The notes: generated by a model not told the origin, from the letters alone. A stretch of DNA of 15,688 nucleotides from Lentisphaerota bacterium (GCA_022837245.1 JALHHX010000050.1:1-15688); one strand, 5' to 3'. Shown: positions 7,479 to 15,587, counted from the stretch's first letter. Numbers and translations are program-made.

Positions 7479-9082
7479 CGCCCGATAACATCCAATCACC
7501 AGCAACAGCCAAACCAGGCTCCCCGGTCAAGCCTCGCGGCCGCTCCGCTCAGGGCTGGGCCCGCTTCCGCGCTCATAAACGCGGTTGGTGGTCGCTCTGG
7601 ATCCTCACTGCCTTGTACGCGGTCAGCATTTTCGCCAACGTCCTCTGCAACAACAATCCGCTATGGCTCCGCGCAAACGGCCGGAACTTCTTCCCAGTCT
7701 TCTTTTCCTACACGCAAGACGAGGTTCTCGGCAACGGCGTGGACACACGCATGACGAATTACAAGCCGCTTCTCGACAAACCTGGCGTTCTCTCGATAAT
7801 GCCTCTGTTCACTTCCGGTCCAAATGAAACCTTCTCGGCAGCCGATCTCGAGGGGTTCCGCCGCATCCACCTCGAAATGCGCCCTCGTTCCCATGCTGCC
7901 GCAATACAACTGGCGCCAGACTTCTCGCCACTTTATTCGTTTGGCGAAACCAACCACTTCGCGTCTCTACTCTCAGCCATCCCCGCCATGTGCTCGACAA
8001 ACGCGGCCATCCGCGAAGCCGTAGAATCGCGCCTTGGGAACGAAAGATCCCCTGCCCTCGACATCTCCTCCCCCGATGGTGTCTCCACGATTTCGCTTGC
8101 CCCTTTTTACCCGCGCCCTGAACGGCCGCGAAGCGTGCGCGTGATTTTGCGCAGCCGCGACGCCATCGGCCATGACCGCCTGGCGGTTCTCCCTGCCGAA
8201 GCAACCACCGCGGCCCTCTCGCAATGGAGCTGGCTCTCCACAGACGACGCGCTTGCCGTCTCCAACACTATCGAGGCGGCAAAGTCCGGGGAATGGATTG
8301 CGCCAGTGGAAGTCAAGGCGCCGTCCGTATCCCCCGACCTTGCCGCATACGCCGATTTGTCCGCATCTCTGGAGACTGTCTCGTGGCCTTTCCGACCAGT
8401 GCCCGGCCACCCGATGGGCTTCGATTCCGCGGGGCGCGACGTCTTTGCCCGCATCTTCCACGCCACACGCGTTTCCCTCACTTTCGGACTGGCACTCGTT
8501 CTGGCAACCTGCGTCATTGGCATCGCCGCCGGAGCAGTTCAAGGATACTTCGCGGGCTGGGTTGATATCACCGGACAGCGTCTAACGGAAATATGGTCCG
8601 CCCTCCCATTTCTATACGTAATCATCCTTCTCGGCAACACTCTCGGACGAAGTTTCGGGCTGCTCATCGTCTGTTACGCCATATTCAGCTGGATAGGCGT
8701 GGCCACATACACACGCGCCGAATTTTTACGCTTACGAACGCGCCCATTCGTCGACGCCGCCCGCTGCCAAGGGCTCTCCGGCCCGCGCATAATGTTCCGC
8801 CACATCCTACCCAACGCGCTCACGCCAGTGATCACGCTGATCCCGTTCAGCCTAGTCGGCGCCATCGGCTCACTGGCAGTGCTCGACTATCTCGGGTTCG
8901 GCCTCCCCGACGGCACGCCTAGCTGGGGCGCCCTGCTGCAGGAAGCGCAATCATTCCGCTCCGCATGGTGGCTCATCCTGTACCCGTCGCTCATGCTGTT
9001 CATCGTAATGCTCCTAGGAGTTTTCATCGGCGAGGGAATGCGCGATGCCCTTGATCCCCACCCTTATTCGAAAATGGAGTAA
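7475..9082 (+). CDS. yejE: Peptide ABC transporter permease, YejE/OppC type, with a large extracytoplasmic insert
   Basis: This second permease of the importer has 535 residues, against about 341 for E. coli YejE. TM1 lies near 38-58. The OppC-type core resumes at HPMGFDSAGRDVFARIFHAT (312-331) and continues through five membrane segments. The EAA loop reads RPFVDAARCQGLSGPRIMFRHILPNA, and the end shows GMRDALDPHP. Between TM1 and the core is a stretch of roughly 250 residues, predicted to lie outside the membrane. Its first part (NNPLWLRANGRNFFPVFFSYTQDEVLGNG) is recognisable YejE sequence. Residues ~105-300 are extra and I recognise no domain in them. The gene overlaps yejB by 4 bp, and yejF begins immediately after or overlaps its 3' end. 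Confidence 0.88.
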   Translation: MTPDNIQSPATAKPGSPVKPRGRSAQGWARFRAHKRGWWSLWILTALYAVSIFANVLCNNNPLWLRANGRNFFPVFFSYTQDEVLGNGVDTRMTNYKPLLDKPGVLSIMPLFTSGPNETFSAADLEGFRRIHLEMRPRSHAAAIQLAPDFSPLYSFGETNHFASLLSAIPAMCSTNAAIREAVESRLGNERSPALDISSPDGVSTISLAPFYPRPERPRSVRVILRSRDAIGHDRLAVLPAEATTAALSQWSWLSTDDALAVSNTIEAAKSGEWIAPVEVKAPSVSPDLAAYADLSASLETVSWPFRPVPGHPMGFDSAGRDVFARIFHATRVSLTFGLALVLATCVIGIAAGAVQGYFAGWVDITGQRLTEIWSALPFLYVIILLGNTLGRSFGLLIVCYAIFSWIGVATYTRAEFLRLRTRPFVDAARCQGLSGPRIMFRHILPNALTPVITLIPFSLVGAIGSLAVLDYLGFGLPDGTPSWGALLQEAQSFRSAWWLILYPSLMLFIVMLLGVFIGEGMRDALDPHPYSKME

Positions 9083-9095
9083 CGTAATATTCGAT

Positions 9096-10889
9096 ATGGA
9101 ACCCATACTCGACATCAACGATCTCCATGTTGTCTTCGACACGCCAGAGGGCACGGTTCATGCCGTCGATGGCGTCTCCCTCTCCTTGAACCCCGGCGAC
9201 ACGCTTGGCCTCGTGGGGGAATCCGGCTGCGGCAAGACGGTCACAGCAATGAGCATCCTGCGCCTCATCCCAAATCCGCCGGGACGCATCACCGCCGGCT
9301 CGATCAAGTTCGACGGTCGCGACATCGCCACCCTCCCGCTCCCGGAACTGCGCAAAATACGCGGCGCAGCCGTCGGCATGGTCTTTCAGGATCCCATGAC
9401 AGCCCTCTCCCCGCTCCACCGCATCGGAGACCAGCTTGTCGAGGCCATCCGTCTGCACGACCGCCGCGTCCCGCGCAAGGAAGCGCTCGCGCTCGGGGAA
9501 GAATGGCTTGTCAAGGCCGGAATCGAGGATCCCAAGCGCTGCCTTTCCGAATACCCATTCCGCCTATCAGGCGGGCAGCAGCAGAGGGTCATGATCGCCT
9601 CCGCGCTCATGACCAACCCGCGCTTGATAGTCGCCGACGAACCCACGACCGCCCTTGACGTCACGATCCAAAAACAGGTTCTCGACCTCATGCGCAGCAT
9701 CAAGGGTGCCGACACCGCCCTCCTGCTCATAACGCACAACATGGGCGTCGTCGCCAACACCTGCTCCCGCATCGCGGTCATGTACGCCGGCGAGATCGTC
9801 GAAACCGGCTCCGTCGCCGAGGTCTTCCGGGCCCCGCACCATCCATACACCCAGGCGCTCCTCGACGCAATGCCCTCCCATGGACGTCCTGGCGAACGCC
9901 TCTCCGCCATACCCGGCTCCGTCCCCTCCCCGCTCTCATTCCCATCGGGCTGCCGCTTCCACGAGCGCTGCGCCTTTGCCGAACATGAATGCCGCGTCAC
10001 CCATCCAGAGCTCGAGCCTATTCCTGGCTCCGCCTCCCACAAAACGCGCTGCCCGATCTGGCTGCGCAAGCATCCCGCCGCCTCAATACAAGAAATATCC
10101 GGTGAGGGGCGATCCTCCAATCTCTCCACTCCAGACTACTCCGCCCCGCCCGTCATCGGCGCATTAAATCTGCATAAACACTTCAAAAAAGTCCATGCTG
10201 TAAACGACGTGACTATATCTCTCCATCCCGGCGAAACTCTTGGACTAGTAGGTGAATCAGGCTGCGGCAAAACGACCCTTGCCCGCATGCTGGCAGGACT
10301 TGAGACACCCACCGGTGGTGAAATACAAATAGATGACGCACCCGCTCCTGGCCGTCGCCCTTTCAAGATGAAGCGCGACGTGCAGATGATCTTCCAGGAT
10401 CCATTCTCCTCCCTCAACCCGCGCATGACGGTTTGCGGCATAATAACCGAAGGCGCCGTAGTGCACGGTCTTGTCAAGCGCTCCGACCGCATTGCCGAGG
10501 CGCAGCGTCTGCTCGCCCTTGTCGGCATGCCACCAGAAGCAGCCTTCCGTTATCCGCACGAATTCTCCGGGGGGCAGCGCCAGAGAATCAGCATAGCCCG
10601 CGCCGTGGCGCTCCGCCCGCGCGTCATCATCTGCGACGAACCTGTCAGTGCGCTCGATGTCTCCGTCCAGGCTCAGGTGTTGAACCTTCTGACCGACCTC
10701 CAGCGCGAACTTCGTCCGGCGTATCTATTCATAACGCACGACATAGGCGTTGTGCGCCACGTGGCGCACCGCATCGCTATAATGCACGGCGGTCGCATAG
10801 TTGAAGAGGGCCCCGCTGCCTCAGTCCTCTCATCCCCGACGCACCCCTACACCCAGGAACTTCTCGCAGCCGAGCCGCGTATCCCGTAG
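9096..10889 (+). CDS. yejF: Peptide ABC transporter double ATP-binding protein, YejF type
   Basis: This ~597-residue protein fuses two ABC ATPases and powers the YejBE permeases from the cytoplasmic side. Domain 1 has Walker A GESGCGKT (41-48), signature LSGGQ (158-162) and Walker B LIVADEP (177-183). Domain 2 has GESGCGKT (386-393), FSGGQ (490-494) and IICDEP (511-516). Each domain ends in the HPYTQxLL motif of oligopeptide transporter ATPases. After domain 1 there are four cysteines (C286, C292, C299, C319) in the DppD/OppD-like arrangement GCRFHERC...C...C. I start at the ATG at 9096 because MEPILDINDLHVVFDTPEG aligns with the beginning of the family. An in-frame ATG at 9045 would overlap yejE by 38 bp and add 17 unmatched residues, but has the better-placed GAGGGA ahead of it. 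No YejA-like binding protein is next to the genes. Confidence 0.9.
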   Translation: MEPILDINDLHVVFDTPEGTVHAVDGVSLSLNPGDTLGLVGESGCGKTVTAMSILRLIPNPPGRITAGSIKFDGRDIATLPLPELRKIRGAAVGMVFQDPMTALSPLHRIGDQLVEAIRLHDRRVPRKEALALGEEWLVKAGIEDPKRCLSEYPFRLSGGQQQRVMIASALMTNPRLIVADEPTTALDVTIQKQVLDLMRSIKGADTALLLITHNMGVVANTCSRIAVMYAGEIVETGSVAEVFRAPHHPYTQALLDAMPSHGRPGERLSAIPGSVPSPLSFPSGCRFHERCAFAEHECRVTHPELEPIPGSASHKTRCPIWLRKHPAASIQEISGEGRSSNLSTPDYSAPPVIGALNLHKHFKKVHAVNDVTISLHPGETLGLVGESGCGKTTLARMLAGLETPTGGEIQIDDAPAPGRRPFKMKRDVQMIFQDPFSSLNPRMTVCGIITEGAVVHGLVKRSDRIAEAQRLLALVGMPPEAAFRYPHEFSGGQRQRISIARAVALRPRVIICDEPVSALDVSVQAQVLNLLTDLQRELRPAYLFITHDIGVVRHVAHRIAIMHGGRIVEEGPAASVLSSPTHPYTQELLAAEPRIP

Positions 10890-10922
10890 CTCAAAGGGTG
10901 CTGGAACCGGGGCAGTCGACCA

Positions 10923-11302
10923 TTAAAGCCCAACCGAAAACGCAATCATTCCTCCAGTCCCGGATTTCGCGCCGCCGAGGAGGACAATCCCGGGGGCGGC
11001 GGTGTGGGTTGCGAGCGCTTCCAGACGCGTGTCGCCCGCATACATGAGCTGTTCGTAATATGGGCAGTCGAAATATGTCTCATGGGAGCACATTTCAAGG
11101 GCACGCCTGAAAATCTTGAAAAGTCGATCCCAACGTGCGTCTCACATTCAAAAGAAGACTCGAATTTAATCGGATAGCGCGTCTCACGCAGCTCAAGTTT
11201 GTTGAAGTCAAGCGACGCTTCACCGGTCTTGCAGGCTGGTGATGGATCCCTCTCAAGTGTGATCTGCATGGCATGTGCCCTCGCTGTTATTTTCAGGAAC
11301 AA
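10923..11302 (-). pseudogene. GH78 alpha-L-rhamnosidase remnant
   Basis: The 447-bp gap between yejF and potC holds a broken glycosidase on the minus strand. One frame reads from about 11302: LFLKITARAHAMQITLERD, then LELRETRYPIKFESSFECE. At about 11145 the homology moves to another frame: RWDRLFKIFRRALEMCSHET, then YFDCPYYEQLMYAGDTRLEA. HETYxDCPYYEQLxYxGDTR is the highly conserved start of the catalytic (alpha/alpha)6 barrel of GH78 rhamnosidases. The frame ends soon after at TAA (10923-10925) with a tail (about AAPGIVLLGGAKSGTGG) that does not look like GH78. The upstream part appears to jump from N-terminal domains to the catalytic domain, so internal deletions are also likely. Most of a ~700-900-codon gene is missing. 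It occupies the place after potC where potD often lies. Confidence 0.72.
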
Positions 11303-11336
11303 CCCTTTAGTGGCTGCTGATGCAGCATATGATCGA

Positions 11337-12113
11337 CTACTTGCGCATCTTCTGCAACATGCGGCTTATCACGACACTTAGGGCGGTGAAAACGAGCATG
11401 AGGGTCGAGAGGGCGTTGATTATGGGCAGATTGGGGCTGCGCTTTATCATGCCGTATATTTCGACCGGCAGGGTTCCGGAACCTGGGCCGGCGACGAAGA
11501 ACGTTATGACAAAATCGTCTATGGACAAGGTGAAGGCGAGCAGACCGCCAGCGATGATTCCGGGCAGGATAAGCGGGAATTGGACACGCCAGAAGGTTGT
11601 CCATGTGTTGGCCCCGAGATCCTTGGCGGCTTCGATAAGGTTGTTGTCGAAATCTTGCAACCTCCCTAGCACGGACATGGCAACATAGCTCAGGCAAAAC
11701 GTTGTGTGGGCGAGTATGATCGTGAACAGGCTCTGTCCGAGGCCAACGGCAATGAAGAAGAGCATTAGGCTGATGCCCATTAGGATGTCAGGCAGCACGA
11801 GATGGGTATAGATTAGTCCATAGTGGGCCGTCTGGAGCTTGCCCTTCCACTTGTGCAACGATAGCGCGGCGGTAGTGCCGAGAATTGTAGAGATAGCTGT
11901 TGAGGCAAAGGCGATTTTGAGAGTGTTGAGGAGGGATCGCCAGATGACACGGTCCTCGAACAACATCTTGTACCAGCCCAGCGTGAACCCCTTCCATGAA
12001 CCGCCGAAGCGGGAGGCGTTGAAGGAGTTGACGATGAGAATTATTATCGGGATGTAAAAGAAGAGCAGCACAATCCAAAGCGCGACCCGGCAAGGTTTTT
12101 CCATTGCCCTCAC
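11337..12113 (-). CDS. potC: Spermidine/putrescine ABC transporter permease PotC
   Basis: This 258-residue inner-membrane permease of the polyamine importer has the usual length for PotC. It has six predicted membrane segments, starting with ALWIVLLFFYIPIIILIVNS (11-30) and the SFN motif just after TM1. The EAA loop reads LIEAAKDLGANTWTTFWRVQFPLILPGI (about 159-186), followed by LSIDDFVITFFVAGPGSGTL, which is strongly PotC-like. The start is GTG at 12111-12113, overlapping the stop of potB (GTGA), so the two are translationally coupled. A downstream ATG four codons later is an alternative. The gene ends 35 bp before the rhamnosidase remnant; no potD follows. Confidence 0.93.
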   Translation of the reverse strand: MRAMEKPCRVALWIVLLFFYIPIIILIVNSFNASRFGGSWKGFTLGWYKMLFEDRVIWRSLLNTLKIAFASTAISTILGTTAALSLHKWKGKLQTAHYGLIYTHLVLPDILMGISLMLFFIAVGLGQSLFTIILAHTTFCLSYVAMSVLGRLQDFDNNLIEAAKDLGANTWTTFWRVQFPLILPGIIAGGLLAFTLSIDDFVITFFVAGPGSGTLPVEIYGMIKRSPNLPIINALSTLMLVFTALSVVISRMLQKMRK

Positions 12114-13021
12114 TTGACGCCTCCTTTGGCAGGCTTGGACGCTGCCGCAATTTCCTGTATCACTTCTGGCTCAGTGGCGCCAACGCTGCGGCGACGGCTG
12201 ATCAACCAGCCGATGAAGGGCGGGATGAGGACGCCTATCATTAGCAGTGCGGAGAGCGCGCTGGCGTGTGGAAGGTTGCGGTCCGTTATTGCGCGCTGGG
12301 CGATTTTCGTGCCGACCATCTCGCTGTCGGCGCCGCCCACCATGTCGGGTATCACATACGAGCCGAACGCTGGAATGAGCACCATCAGGGTGGCGGATAA
12401 GATGCCGTCCTTTATTCCAGGAACGAAGACTTTGATGAACGCCTTGAACGGCCCGGCGCCAAGATCCTGAGCAGCTTCGAGAAGGCTGAAGTCGAATTTT
12501 TCCGCGGCGGCGAAAAGCGGCAACAGCGAGAATGGGAGGTACGTGTAGACCATCACGAGCAGAACCGCCACGGGGTTGTAGAGGAGCTGGCGTGTGGGGT
12601 CGATGAGGCCTATTGCGAGCAACACCTGCCTGATGACTCCGTCTGGATGCAGGAGGATTTTCCAGGCGAACACACGCACTAGAAAACTGGTCCAGAACGG
12701 CAGGATGACAAGTCCGACCATGAACGGACGGCGGCGTTCACTGGCGCGGGCCACCGCAAAGGCACATGGCACAGAGACGACTATGCATATAGCCGTGGAG
12801 AGAAAGCTAAGCCACACAGTGCGCCAGACTATGTCGGGGTAACTGGGGTTGGAGATGGACATCCATGTCTCAAACGTCCACCCATCACCTATCCCCCCTC
12901 CAAGGGCGGGCGGACGGAACGATAGCGTGAAGAGTAAAATCGACGGCAAAAGAAAGAAGACAACCATCCAGCCGAACGACGGAAGAGTGAGGAGAATTTC
13001 TCGCGCCTTCGATTTCTTCAT
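12110..13021 (-). CDS. potB: Spermidine/putrescine ABC transporter permease PotB
   Basis: This 303-residue permease partners PotC in the membrane channel of the polyamine importer. The first membrane segment lies near residues 14-34, after a short basic N terminus (MKKSKAREIL). A loop carries the WRTVWLSFLST segment, and LPFWTSFLVRVFAWKILL (107-124) is a characteristic PotB stretch. The EAA loop reads LLEAAQDLGAGPFKAFIKVFVPGI (180-203), followed by IPAFGSYVIPDMVGG. The C terminus extends about 30 residues beyond the last membrane segment as a polar tail (SRRRSVGATEPEV...). The ATG overlaps the potA stop (ATGA), and the 3' end overlaps the potC GTG. Confidence 0.93.
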   Translation of the reverse strand: MKKSKAREILLTLPSFGWMVVFFLLPSILLFTLSFRPPALGGGIGDGWTFETWMSISNPSYPDIVWRTVWLSFLSTAICIVVSVPCAFAVARASERRRPFMVGLVILPFWTSFLVRVFAWKILLHPDGVIRQVLLAIGLIDPTRQLLYNPVAVLLVMVYTYLPFSLLPLFAAAEKFDFSLLEAAQDLGAGPFKAFIKVFVPGIKDGILSATLMVLIPAFGSYVIPDMVGGADSEMVGTKIAQRAITDRNLPHASALSALLMIGVLIPPFIGWLISRRRSVGATEPEVIQEIAAASKPAKGGVK

Positions 13022-14226
13022 TGGGCGCGTTCCTCTGCTGGCTCCTCCGAATTCTCTTCGGGGACTGGGTCATCCATTTCGCCGATGCTCTCCGGAGGCA
13101 GCATGAGGAGGGCCTCGTCCGTCTCTGTGTACTGCTCCATCATATAGCCGTCGTCGGCATGCCATGACAGCCACACCTCGTCACCCCACTTGATGGGCTC
13201 GAAATCGAGCAGAAAGCGGCTATGCGCCTGTGTGATCGATATGCGGTATTCGCCTATGCGCACCCAGTATCGCGTCTGGAAGCCCTGGTAAACCGCATCT
13301 TCAACCTTGGTGCGGTACATGTTGATTTTCCCGGACGAATTATCCGGTTCGGAGTGCGAAACCCGCATTTTTTCCGGGCGTATGCTCAAGTGCACCGGGC
13401 TGCCGGGACGTATATGCTTGTCGTTGTAGCAGAGGATGGGGGGGAAATCGGTCGATTCCACCTTGCAGTAGTCGTCGCCGATGATCGAGGCCACATTTCC
13501 ATCGAAGAAATTTGTATCTCCGATAAAGGCCGCGACGAACGACGATCGCGGTGCCTCATATATCTTGGCGGGGATGTCGATCTGCTCTATGCGGCCGGAG
13601 TTCATGACTGCTATCCTGTCGCTCAACGACATCGCCTCGCCCTGGTCGTGCGTGACGTAGAGGAAAGTAACGCCGACCTCGTCGTGAATCAAGTCGAGCT
13701 CGATTTGCATGTGCTGCCGAAGCTTCAGGTCCAGCGCCGCGAGCGGCTCGTCGAGCAGCAGCACCTGCGGGTGGTTGACGAGCGCGCGGGCGATGGCGAC
13801 GCGCTGCTTCTGGCCGCCGCTGATCTGCCCGGGCTTCTTGTCCTCATGTCCATGCATCTGGATCAGATCGAGCATGGCGTCGACCTCGCGGGCGATCTCG
13901 TCCTTTGGACGTTTTGCGACCTTGAGCCCGAAGGCTATGTTGTCACGTACCGTTAGATGCGGGAAGAGAGCGTAGTTCTGGAATACCGTATTGACGCGAC
14001 GAGTGTTTGGCGGCAAGTCTGTTATGTCCTGGCCGTTGAGGTATATGCGCCCTTTATCTGGTTGTTCGAAACCTGCCAGCATTCTAAGGAGGGTGGTCTT
14101 GCCACAACCGCTTGGACCAAGGAGAGAAAAAAACTCGCCCTTGGAGACGCCTATTGTCACGTTGTCAACGGCCGTAAGGGAGCCGAACCGTTTTGTTACA
14201 TTCTCGAAAACCAGAAAATCTGACAC
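13018..14226 (-). CDS. potA: Spermidine/putrescine ABC transporter ATP-binding protein PotA
   Basis: This 402-residue cytoplasmic ATPase energises polyamine import with PotB and PotC. Landmarks are Walker A GPSGCGKT (37-44), Q-loop Gln83 in FQNYALFPH, signature ISGGQKQR (135-142), Walker B VLLLDEP (155-161) and switch His193 (THDQ). A C-terminal TOBE-type regulatory domain runs from about 240 to 370 (LSIRPEKMRVS...). The last ~30 residues are acidic and Pro/Glu-rich (DDPVPEENSEEPAEERAQ), an extension not needed for the fold. The start is GTG at 14224-14226, with GGGGAG about 11 nt upstream. This is the first gene of a tightly overlapping potABC operon, and tRNA-Pro lies 85 bp upstream on the same strand. 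No independent promoter was recognised between them. Confidence 0.94.
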   Translation of the reverse strand: MSDFLVFENVTKRFGSLTAVDNVTIGVSKGEFFSLLGPSGCGKTTLLRMLAGFEQPDKGRIYLNGQDITDLPPNTRRVNTVFQNYALFPHLTVRDNIAFGLKVAKRPKDEIAREVDAMLDLIQMHGHEDKKPGQISGGQKQRVAIARALVNHPQVLLLDEPLAALDLKLRQHMQIELDLIHDEVGVTFLYVTHDQGEAMSLSDRIAVMNSGRIEQIDIPAKIYEAPRSSFVAAFIGDTNFFDGNVASIIGDDYCKVESTDFPPILCYNDKHIRPGSPVHLSIRPEKMRVSHSEPDNSSGKINMYRTKVEDAVYQGFQTRYWVRIGEYRISITQAHSRFLLDFEPIKWGDEVWLSWHADDGYMMEQYTETDEALLMLPPESIGEMDDPVPEENSEEPAEERAQ

Positions 14227-14269
14227 CGTTTATTTATCTCCCCGGCCCGTCGCTGATTTCCTTTGCGAA

Positions 14270-14304
14270 AGAGAGCCGCGTTCAGCGCCACGCAAGCCCT
14301 CTCT
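14270..14304 (-). terminator. Possible weak hairpin terminator after tRNA-Pro
   Basis: On the minus strand AGAGAG (14304-14299) can pair with CTCTCT (14275-14270), with a small inner GCG/CGC pairing, followed by two or three T. The U-tract is short and the loop long, so transcription could well continue into potA. Confidence 0.25.
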
Positions 14305-14310
14305 GGTAAA

Positions 14311-14387
<77 letters not shown>

Positions 14388-14431
14388 ATGAAGAAACTCG
14401 CCGCCACGCTCCAAACGTGACGACGTCGGTA

Positions 14432-14461
14432 AAACTACCAGAAACCGGATGTAGGTGTCAA
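14432..14461 (-). promoter_or_regulatory. Putative promoter for tRNA-Pro
   Basis: On the minus strand a perfect -35 TTGACA (14461-14456) is followed after 18 bp by TAGTTT (14437-14432). Transcription would start near 14424, about 37 nt before the tRNA. The -10 is weak (three of six). It lies back to back with the parB promoter, and the two -35 boxes are about 16 bp apart. Confidence 0.45.
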
Positions 14462-14477
14462 CGTAAATAATACGCTC

Positions 14478-14506
14478 TTGCAGACGCTTTCCAAGCGTGG
14501 TAGAAT
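14478..14506 (+). promoter_or_regulatory. Sigma70 promoter of parB with an inverted repeat in the spacer
   Basis: The -35 box TTGCAG (14478-14483) and -10 box TAGAAT (14501-14506) are separated by exactly 17 bp. The spacer contains a perfect inverted repeat ACGCTT-TCC-AAGCGT (14484-14498), a good place for a repressor operator. The promoter rules out a TTG start for parB at 14478, since that TTG is part of the -35 box. Confidence 0.6.
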
Positions 14507-14534
14507 TCGCGCCTGCAAGGGAGTCCAGTGGAAG

Positions 14535-15587
14535 ATGGCAATGCAGAACAAGAAAAAAGCAACCAAGACCGGCGCGTCCCGCAAGACAAACGCCGCCGCA
14601 AAGAAAACAAGACCGCAAGTCGTTATGTCGAGCACGGCCGTGAGGCCGTCGCACCGCGGCGGGCTTGGGCGTGGTCTCGACGCACTCATCGGGCGCGAGA
14701 CGACGCAGTCCGTGCCGGGAACGCAAGATGTGCCGGCTTTCTCTGGCACCGCCGCGCCCGCAGCCGACGGCAAGCGCGTGGTGATGGTGGGCCTCGAGAT
14801 GATCCATGCCAGCCCCTGGCAGCCACGCCGCGTATTCGACGAGGAGGCTCTCCAGGAATTGACAGATTCCATACGCGCGCACGGCATCATACAGCCGCTG
14901 ATTTGCCGCGTGTCGCCGTCGGGCGGCTACGAACTCATCGGCGGCGAACGCCGCATGCGGGCCGCTTCCAAGGCCGGGCTGAAAGAGGTGCCGGTGATCG
15001 TGCTCGACGCCATCGACCGCGACGCCGCTGAAATCGCCCTCATCGAAAACCTCCAGCGCGAAGACCTTAACGTCGTCGAGGAAGCCGAAGGTTATAAATC
15101 GCTCGCGGACGGCTTCAGCATGACGCAGGCGGACATCGCGGAGCGCGTAGGCAAGGCGCGCGCCACTGTCGCCAACACGATGCGGCTTCTAGAACTTCCA
15201 GACGAAGTAAAGCAGCTCCTCGGCTCCGGGCTCCTCTCGGCAGGCCATGCCAAGGTTATTCTCGGCGTAGATGGAGAAGAAGATCGCGTCAGGCTCGCGC
15301 GCGACAGCGTAAGGGACGGACTTACCGTCCGCATGCTGGAGCAGCGGATCGCCCGCCGCAAGGAGCCGCAACGCACACGCGTGGCTGAGCCCGACATCCC
15401 AGAGGAATACCTCCAGCTTCTTCTCGACAAACTCCACCACCGTTTCGCTACAAGCGTGCGCTTGAGCCCCTCCCTCAAGTTCCCCAACGGCCGCCGCGGC
15501 AAGGGCCGGCTGGAAATGGATTTCGCCGACAACGAAGACCTCTCCCGAATTCTGGAGCTGCTGGGCATAGACGTAAACGATCCATAA
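14535..15587 (+). CDS. parB: Chromosome-partitioning protein ParB
   Basis: This protein of about 350 residues is the CTP-dependent DNA clamp that loads at parS and works with ParA/SMC in chromosome segregation. The N terminus is very basic (MAMQNKKKATKTGASRKTNA, then AAKKTRPQ) ahead of the ParA-contact motif GLGRGLDALIG (43-53). The CTP-binding region follows: PWQPRRVFDEEALQELTDSI (94-113), GGERRMRA (136-143, the GERRxRA motif) and ENLQREDLNVVEEA (171-184). The parS-recognition helix-turn-helix is SMTQADIAERVGKARATVAN (195-214). The C-terminal dimer domain reaches 350. I choose ATG 14535, with AAGGGAG at 14518-14524 ten nt upstream; ATG 14541 is also possible. parA is not in the window, and the gene has its own promoter. 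Confidence 0.93.
   Translation: MAMQNKKKATKTGASRKTNAAAKKTRPQVVMSSTAVRPSHRGGLGRGLDALIGRETTQSVPGTQDVPAFSGTAAPAADGKRVVMVGLEMIHASPWQPRRVFDEEALQELTDSIRAHGIIQPLICRVSPSGGYELIGGERRMRAASKAGLKEVPVIVLDAIDRDAAEIALIENLQREDLNVVEEAEGYKSLADGFSMTQADIAERVGKARATVANTMRLLELPDEVKQLLGSGLLSAGHAKVILGVDGEEDRVRLARDSVRDGLTVRMLEQRIARRKEPQRTRVAEPDIPEEYLQLLLDKLHHRFATSVRLSPSLKFPNGRRGKGRLEMDFADNEDLSRILELLGIDVNDP

Noticed and set aside
7973..8542. Minus-strand 189-codon frame opposite the YejE insert
   Set aside because: It is antisense to a well-supported permease gene; its composition is typical of GC-rich shadow frames.
10946..11302. Treating the minus-strand 118-codon frame as a small intact gene
   Set aside because: Only its first part matches GH78. 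The conserved catalytic segment continues in another frame, so it is a frameshifted remnant.
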